Below, in pieces: positions 59,889 to 64,000 of a stretch of 64,000 nt of DNA; positions within the stretch are counted from its first letter, which is position 1, and every line of letters starts with the position of its first letter. This DNA comes from Liberibacter brunswickensis (GTDB lineage Bacteria > Pseudomonadota > Alphaproteobacteria > Rhizobiales > Rhizobiaceae): positions 1 through 64,000 of the forward strand of contig NZ_JAAEJX010000007.1 of NCBI RefSeq assembly GCF_036858155.1, read 5' to 3'. The translations under genes were made by a program, and so were the position numbers. The notes under the pieces are model-generated. The model did no database searches, was not told the DNA's origin, and worked only from the letters and a program-made list of their open reading frames with translations.

Positions 59889-60165
59889 TTATGCTCTAAT
59901 AAAAGTAGCGGAGAGTTTACTAACTCTATGAGCAGATTTTTCAATTCTAGCTTTTCGTGTTTTTAATCAAACCCATATACTGAATTGTTGTTCATCCATT
60001 GATAAAAAACGTATTTGTACCAGTAGGCTGTAAGTAACATAAATTAAAAAGCCAATTTATGCATATTTCCAATTTCCCAATAACTACGGAACGCATTCAT
60101 ACTTCAATTATCAAATCTTTAAAGTCATCAGTTTTATACTTTGGATTTTCTATACCGATACAAGG
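59889..60165 (-). pseudogene. Decayed gene of unknown family
   Basis: Read on the minus strand, ENPKYKTDDFKDLIIE leads, after a stop and a frame change, to IGFLIYVTYSLLVQIRFLSM (a likely membrane segment), then DEQQFSIWV, an in-frame TGA, and LKTRKARIEKSAHRVSKLSA to a TAA. The pieces have normal protein composition for this genome, so this is probably a recently broken gene. I do not recognise the family; a phage or plasmid origin is possible. Confidence 0.35.
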
Positions 60166-60228
60166 ATTAGTCTCAACATATTATTGTTTACATGCTAATT
60201 TAAAAATAGTTTAACTTGATTTATGAAG

Positions 60229-60453
60229 TTAGTCTTCCCACCAAGAGCAACCTTGGTGCAACGCTAAAGGGCAGCTTTGGTGCTTCTTAGCAGAGGCATC
60301 TGATGATTGAGAAGAGTTCTTTGATGTATGAGTATTAACTGCATTTTGAACAACATTCTCATGTTTGTTTTTCGAACTTGATGATTCGCATCCGCTTACC
60401 ACAGCTATTGATGATAATAAAGATACCAACGCCATTTTTGTATTTATATTCAT
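60229..60453 (-). CDS. Small Ser-rich lipoprotein, paralogue of 50940-51191
   Basis: The 74-residue protein has a lipobox (IAVVSGC, Cys22) after a short signal and a Ser/Lys/His-rich mature part ending CSWWED, with two further Cys. The signal and promoter resemble those of the lipoprotein at 50940-51191, while the mature sequence does not. It may start at the internal ATG (60435). Function is unknown. It lies beside the decayed gene and the second copy of the dispersed repeat. Confidence 0.6.
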   Translation of the reverse strand: MNINTKMALVSLLSSIAVVSGCESSSSKNKHENVVQNAVNTHTSKNSSQSSDASAKKHQSCPLALHQGCSWWED

Positions 60454-60526
60454 AACTCATAATTTTTCTGATGGATTACTTTTACAACTTTGAATAATCT
60501 GCATATAGATCTACATCTTCAAATAA

Positions 60527-60554
60527 AATATATTATCAACTATATTTGAGTCAA
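60527..60554 (-). promoter_or_regulatory. Promoter of second small lipoprotein gene
   Basis: On the minus strand TTGACT (60549-60554) is followed after 16 bases by TATATT (60527-60532). The arrangement is the same as at 51244-51270, and bases nearby (TTGAGTCAAG on the plus strand, and a TTTTACAAC.TT.AATAA block) are also shared, so the promoter seems to have been duplicated with the gene. Confidence 0.55.
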
Positions 60555-60610
60555 GAAACGGATGTCTTTATAATTACTTAGTAATTTAAAAAATATTGAA
60601 AATTGTGGCC

Positions 60611-60723
60611 AAAAAGGTGCGGGCAACATAAAATAAAACAACGTAGAATCAATGCTATTTATTATTGTAGATCTAGGGTTAAGTCGCACCTAAGAACTTT
60701 ATTTTACGGCATAATAGTGTTAT
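60611..60723 (+). repeat. Dispersed repeat, copy 2
   Basis: The 113 bases match 1243-1356 at about 80%, with the core ACGTAGAATCAATGCTATTT identical. One base is missing in the right arm of the internal inverted repeat (GATCTA for GATTCTA), which weakens the hairpin. It lies 57 bases upstream of the second lipoprotein promoter and is in the same orientation as copy 1. Confidence 0.7.
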
Positions 60724-60809
60724 CAGGAAATTATGTTATAAATAATATTAAAGATAATATGTAGTAATTATAAAAAAGGATATTAATTTTTATTATATGA
60801 GGAGATGGA

Positions 60810-61010
60810 TTGGTGTGTATTTGGGGTTTGATGATTAGATTTTTTCATTTGTTTTTAGGACAACCAATTAATTTGATCATGTTTTCTCGGTTTTTTAATT
60901 TTTTTTACATAATAAGTAAAACAAAGGATTATGTAATAAACCATTTTCGTTATTTCATGTTCAATCTTAAGTCTCTTATTATACGTTTTTTTTCTTTTTA
61001 CAATAAATGA
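60810..61010 (+). CDS. Possible 66-residue aromatic, basic protein
   Basis: This TTG-started frame is preceded by GGAGA and encodes a Phe-rich, basic peptide (FFHLFLGQPINLIMFSRFF and so on). Such composition arises easily from AT-rich noncoding DNA, and no relative is recognised. It is given only because it is open and has a ribosome binding site. Confidence 0.2.
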   Translation: MVCIWGLMIRFFHLFLGQPINLIMFSRFFNFFYIISKTKDYVINHFRYFMFNLKSLIIRFFSFYNK

Positions 61011-61061
61011 ATAAATATCAGTTAAATATAATTAGAACTTATTTTCCAACTAAAAATTTTT

Positions 61062-62312
61062 TTAAATTTTATTTTTTTGTAATCCTATATCTTTACGCCA
61101 AAAACCATGTTCCCAGTCAATGCTCTCTATCATATTGTATGCTAGTTTTCGAGAATCTATTATTGTTTTCCCTAGTGCTGTAGCTCCTAATACTCTTCCT
61201 CCATTGGCTATAAGGCAATTATCTTTTATATCTGTACATGCATGAAATAGTTTTGTATTTTCTGTACTTTGAGGTATTTTTCGAATGATAGTTCCTTGAA
61301 GATAATTTGAAGGATATCCTTTAGTTGCTAAAACTACTGTCAATGCATACTCTGGTTTCCACTCTATTTGTGTATTGTGTAAATTTTCGTTGATACAAGA
61401 ATTGAAAATTTCTAAGATATCACTTTCTAGGCGCATCATCATAGCTTGACATTCGGGATCACCGAAACGCACATTGTATTCAATCAAATATGGTCCTTGT
61501 TTAGTAATCATAAGCCCTGCAAACAAAACTCCCTGAAAAGGTATTCCTTCCTTTTGCATTCCTTCGATTGTTGGTTGGATGATTTTTTGTATGATATTAG
61601 AATATAGTTCTTGTGATATTCCTAAAGCAGGAGAATATGCACCCATACCACCTGTATTAGGGCCAACATCGCCATCATAAACACGTTTATGATCTCTTGC
61701 TGTCGTGAAAGGTATTGCAGTTTTCCCATCGCAAATAGCAAAGAAACTAATTTCAAAACCGTCGATGTATTCTTCAATCACCACGGTTGAATCAATTTTT
61801 TTAAAGCATTGATCAATAGCTTTAAAAGCTTCATCTATCGTTGATGCGATCACTACTCCTTTTCCAGCACAAAGTCCATCGTCTTTTATAACAATAGGCA
61901 TACTTTGTTCTTGTACGTATTGTTTTGCTATTGTGGGATCAGAAAAACAATGGTATTCGGCAGTAGGAATACCATATTTTGAGCAGAATTTTTTAGCAAA
62001 AGATTTGGAAGACTCAAGTTGTGATGATTTTTTAGAAGGTCCGAAAACTTTAAAACCAGCTGCATTTAATGTATCACGTATACCATTTACTAATGGTAAT
62101 TCTGGTCCAACAACTACAAGATCAATTTTTTTTTCCTCGCAAAAACAAACAATTTTTGAATGATCTTGTATATCGATGTTAAAACATTGGGCGTGTTGAG
62201 CAATACCAGGATTGCCTGGTATAGACCATAACTTTGATAATAAATGTGATTGTGATATCTTCCATGCAATGGCATGTTCTCTTCCACCAGAACCAATTAA
62301 TAGGACTCTCAA
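61062..62312 (-). CDS. purD: Phosphoribosylamine-glycine ligase
   Basis: PurD (GAR synthetase) performs the second step of purine synthesis. The 416-residue ATP-grasp protein starts at TTG 62312 after GAGGAAA and has LIGSGGREHAIAWK, VVGPELPLVNG, IVIKDDGLCAGKGVVIA, the PNTGGMGAYSPA block and VRFGDPECQAMM. All are conserved and the length is usual. Confidence 0.96.
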   Translation of the reverse strand: MRVLLIGSGGREHAIAWKISQSHLLSKLWSIPGNPGIAQHAQCFNIDIQDHSKIVCFCEEKKIDLVVVGPELPLVNGIRDTLNAAGFKVFGPSKKSSQLESSKSFAKKFCSKYGIPTAEYHCFSDPTIAKQYVQEQSMPIVIKDDGLCAGKGVVIASTIDEAFKAIDQCFKKIDSTVVIEEYIDGFEISFFAICDGKTAIPFTTARDHKRVYDGDVGPNTGGMGAYSPALGISQELYSNIIQKIIQPTIEGMQKEGIPFQGVLFAGLMITKQGPYLIEYNVRFGDPECQAMMMRLESDILEIFNSCINENLHNTQIEWKPEYALTVVLATKGYPSNYLQGTIIRKIPQSTENTKLFHACTDIKDNCLIANGGRVLGATALGKTIIDSRKLAYNMIESIDWEHGFWRKDIGLQKNKI

Positions 62313-62536
62313 TATTATTTCCTCTTATAAAATAAAATCCATGATACCATAATGATAACATAACTAATATAATATGATTATAATAAAAATTATATTTTAT
62401 TAAGTGAGATACTGTTAATATTTTAATACCTTAAAACTTATTTCTATTATAATTAATGATTTGTTTCATTCCTTGACAGATATGTTTTTTTTGTGTTGTA
62501 AATATTATAAAAAAATATGAAAGCTAACGTACTAGC

Positions 62537-63463
62537 ATGTTTAATTCCTTCAAATTAATTCGTAATTATATAATGAGTTCGTCAGTTGCCCCTTATGTGT
62601 ATTTAGCGCGTTTACAAGTGCCAACAGGATGGAATTTAGTTGTTTTGCCTGTTTTTTGGTCTACTGTTCTTGCTGCTTATCCTTTAAGCAGAGAAGGTAT
62701 CTTGTCTTGGAAAATAATTTTTTGGTATTTTTTTCTCTATATTATAGGTGCTATTGTTTTTCGCGGTGCTATGTGTACATGGAATGATCTTGTTGATCAT
62801 GACATTGATTCTCAGGTTTCGCGGACTCGGTCTCGACCTTTGCCTTCAGGACAGTGTAGTCGTTTTCAAGCATATGTTTTTGCTATTTTACAGAGTTTGA
62901 TTTCTTTTTTATTTCTTATTCAATTTAATTATTTTGTTATTTGTGTAGGATTTATTTTATTGCCCATTGCTATTTTTTATCCATTTTCGAAGCGTTTTAT
63001 TCCTTGTCCACAGGTGGTGTTAGGGATTAGTTTTGCAATAGGTGCTTTTATAGGATGGGGTGCTTTGCACTCGAGTCTTTCATGGCCTGCTTTTTGGCTT
63101 TTTATGGCAACTTTTTTTTGGGTTGTTTATTTTGATACAGTATATGCTCATCAAGATAAAAAAGATGATGAGTTGATAGGAGTAAATTCTACAGCAAGGT
63201 TGTTTGCTGATCATACTAAAATATGGCTATTTATTTTATATGGAATGTTTATTCTTTGTTTTATGATAGCTTTTTATCTAGTACAAGTTAATTTTTTTGC
63301 TTGGATTGGGTTGGTAATAGCATTATTAATTTCTATTAATCGGATCATTGTTTTAGATATTTCTTGTCCTAGGCAGTGTCTTCTCTTTTTTAAGATTACA
63401 GATTTTATAGGAATTTTTATCTTTATTTGTTTAATGATATCTCTGTTTTTTGATAAATTTTGA
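62537..63463 (+). CDS. ubiA: 4-hydroxybenzoate polyprenyltransferase
   Basis: UbiA prenylates 4-hydroxybenzoate in ubiquinone synthesis. The 308 residues include seven to nine membrane helices and both Asp-rich motifs: NDLVDHDIDSQVSRTRSRPL, and DTVYAHQDKKDDELIG. The start is uncertain: ATG 62537 or ATG 62573 (MSSSVAPYVYLARLQVP) are both possible and neither has a strong ribosome binding site. It is divergent from purD. Ubiquinone made here accepts electrons from SdhABCD. Confidence 0.94.
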   Translation: MFNSFKLIRNYIMSSSVAPYVYLARLQVPTGWNLVVLPVFWSTVLAAYPLSREGILSWKIIFWYFFLYIIGAIVFRGAMCTWNDLVDHDIDSQVSRTRSRPLPSGQCSRFQAYVFAILQSLISFLFLIQFNYFVICVGFILLPIAIFYPFSKRFIPCPQVVLGISFAIGAFIGWGALHSSLSWPAFWLFMATFFWVVYFDTVYAHQDKKDDELIGVNSTARLFADHTKIWLFILYGMFILCFMIAFYLVQVNFFAWIGLVIALLISINRIIVLDISCPRQCLLFFKITDFIGIFIFICLMISLFFDKF

Positions 63464-63719
63464 TATGCTGCTAAATATTGGTTATTCTTCATTATAAAAG
63501 TAATAATATAGTAATTATTATCACTGACTAGTTATCATTTAATGTGTACACGACTTGGATAGCTAATTTTTAAGTATTAAAATATAAATATTTATAGGAT
63601 AAAATCACTACCGTAGGAAATATAGTTGCAGTAGAGTAGTAGTTTATTTTTTAGCTGTCAGAAATGATCGATTTATTAATATTTATTTTTACACATATTT
63701 GTCTATAGGATGTGGAATA

Positions 63720-64000
63720 ATGAAATTATACTCTGTTAAAGAAATTTTCCTTACTCTTCAAGGTGAAGGCGCGAGTGTAGGACGTGTCGCTGTTTTTTGT
63801 CGTTTTGCTGGTTGTAACTTATGGTCAGGAAGAGAAAAAGATCGTCTTTCAGCACAGTGTCATTTTTGTGACACTGATTTTGTTGGAATTAAAGGAACTA
63901 AAGGTGGTCGTTATAATGCTGAGCAATTAGCTGATTTAATTGCAGATCAATGGATTGCAGGAGGAAAAGAAGCGCGTTACTGTGTATTGACAGGTGGTGA
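63720..64000 (+). CDS. queE: 7-carboxy-7-deazaguanine synthase, N-terminal part
   Basis: QueE is a radical SAM enzyme that contracts 6-carboxytetrahydropterin to the deazaguanine ring. The frame from ATG 63720, behind AGGATGTGGA, is open to the window edge (93 residues). It shows EIFLTLQGEGASVGRVAVFC and CNLWSGREKDRLSAQCHFCD, a CX14CX2C cluster motif as in the Burkholderia-type enzyme rather than CX3CX2C, then LTGG. It bridges queD and queC, which are encoded at 8.5-9.6 kb. Confidence 0.94.
   Translation, partial: MKLYSVKEIFLTLQGEGASVGRVAVFCRFAGCNLWSGREKDRLSAQCHFCDTDFVGIKGTKGGRYNAEQLADLIADQWIAGGKEARYCVLTGG

Overview
This is AT-rich alphaproteobacterial chromosome (coding DNA roughly one third G+C by eye, intergenic DNA lower). 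The gene neighbourhoods are those of Rhizobiales: hemC-hemD-mitofilin-hemY divergent from tsaD-gpsA-EVE, then sdhCDAB, mdh-sucCD-sucA-sucB-lpd, and sufBCDS-sufT-sufA. It also carries a very long Growth Pole Ring-type protein and a DUF1217 protein. AT bias, compact pathways, scattered phage lysis relics and several pseudogenes point to a reduced, host-associated member of Rhizobiaceae, most likely a 'Candidatus Liberibacter' species. The very low GC would fit Ca. L. americanus, but the species cannot be fixed without a search.

Layout. 1-2.3 kb is accessory: the end of a phage-type lysozyme, a RelE/ParE-like toxin with an upstream partner, a dispersed repeat, and a comM (YifB) pseudogene cut off at that repeat. 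2.4-7.9 kb is one giant coiled-coil membrane protein resembling GPR/RgsE of rhizobial polar growth. 8.5-9.6 kb is queC-queD; queE starts at the right edge. 9.8-14.3 kb is the haem block on the minus strand. 14.4-33.6 kb is a plus-strand metabolic block: TsaD, GpsA, EVE protein, succinate dehydrogenase, an Omp19/Inh-like lipoprotein, ZapE, malate dehydrogenase, succinyl-CoA synthetase, the 2-oxoglutarate dehydrogenase complex, ribose-5-phosphate isomerase and glutathione reductase. 33.8-34.3 kb is a frameshifted second lysozyme. 34.7-40.3 kb is the SUF Fe-S assembly operon.

40.5-50.0 kb holds uvrB, a TauE/SafE-type permease, sufE, nadE, an exported DNase I-like phosphoesterase and thrS. 50.3-54.2 kb is accessory again: tRNA-Ser(TGA), a holin relic, a small lipoprotein, a 9-G tract, and a six-repeat DUF1217 protein. 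54.3-57.2 kb is the EF-P module (epmB, epmA, efp). Then come an ABC-F ATPase, thiamine pyrophosphokinase, a decayed region with a second small lipoprotein and the second copy of the dispersed repeat, purD, ubiA and the start of queE.

How it fits together. The core genes serve the TCA cycle and respiration (sdh, suc, mdh, lpd, ubiA), Fe-S and haem cofactors (suf, hem), NAD and thiamine cofactors, tRNA and translation quality (tsaD, que, thrS, EF-P with its modifying enzymes) and redox defence (gor). The unusual material is at the accessory junctions: a 114-bp repeat pair that meets the break in comM, lysis-gene relics sharing a short repeat, a duplicated lipoprotein with its promoter, and a tandem duplication over the end of uvrB.
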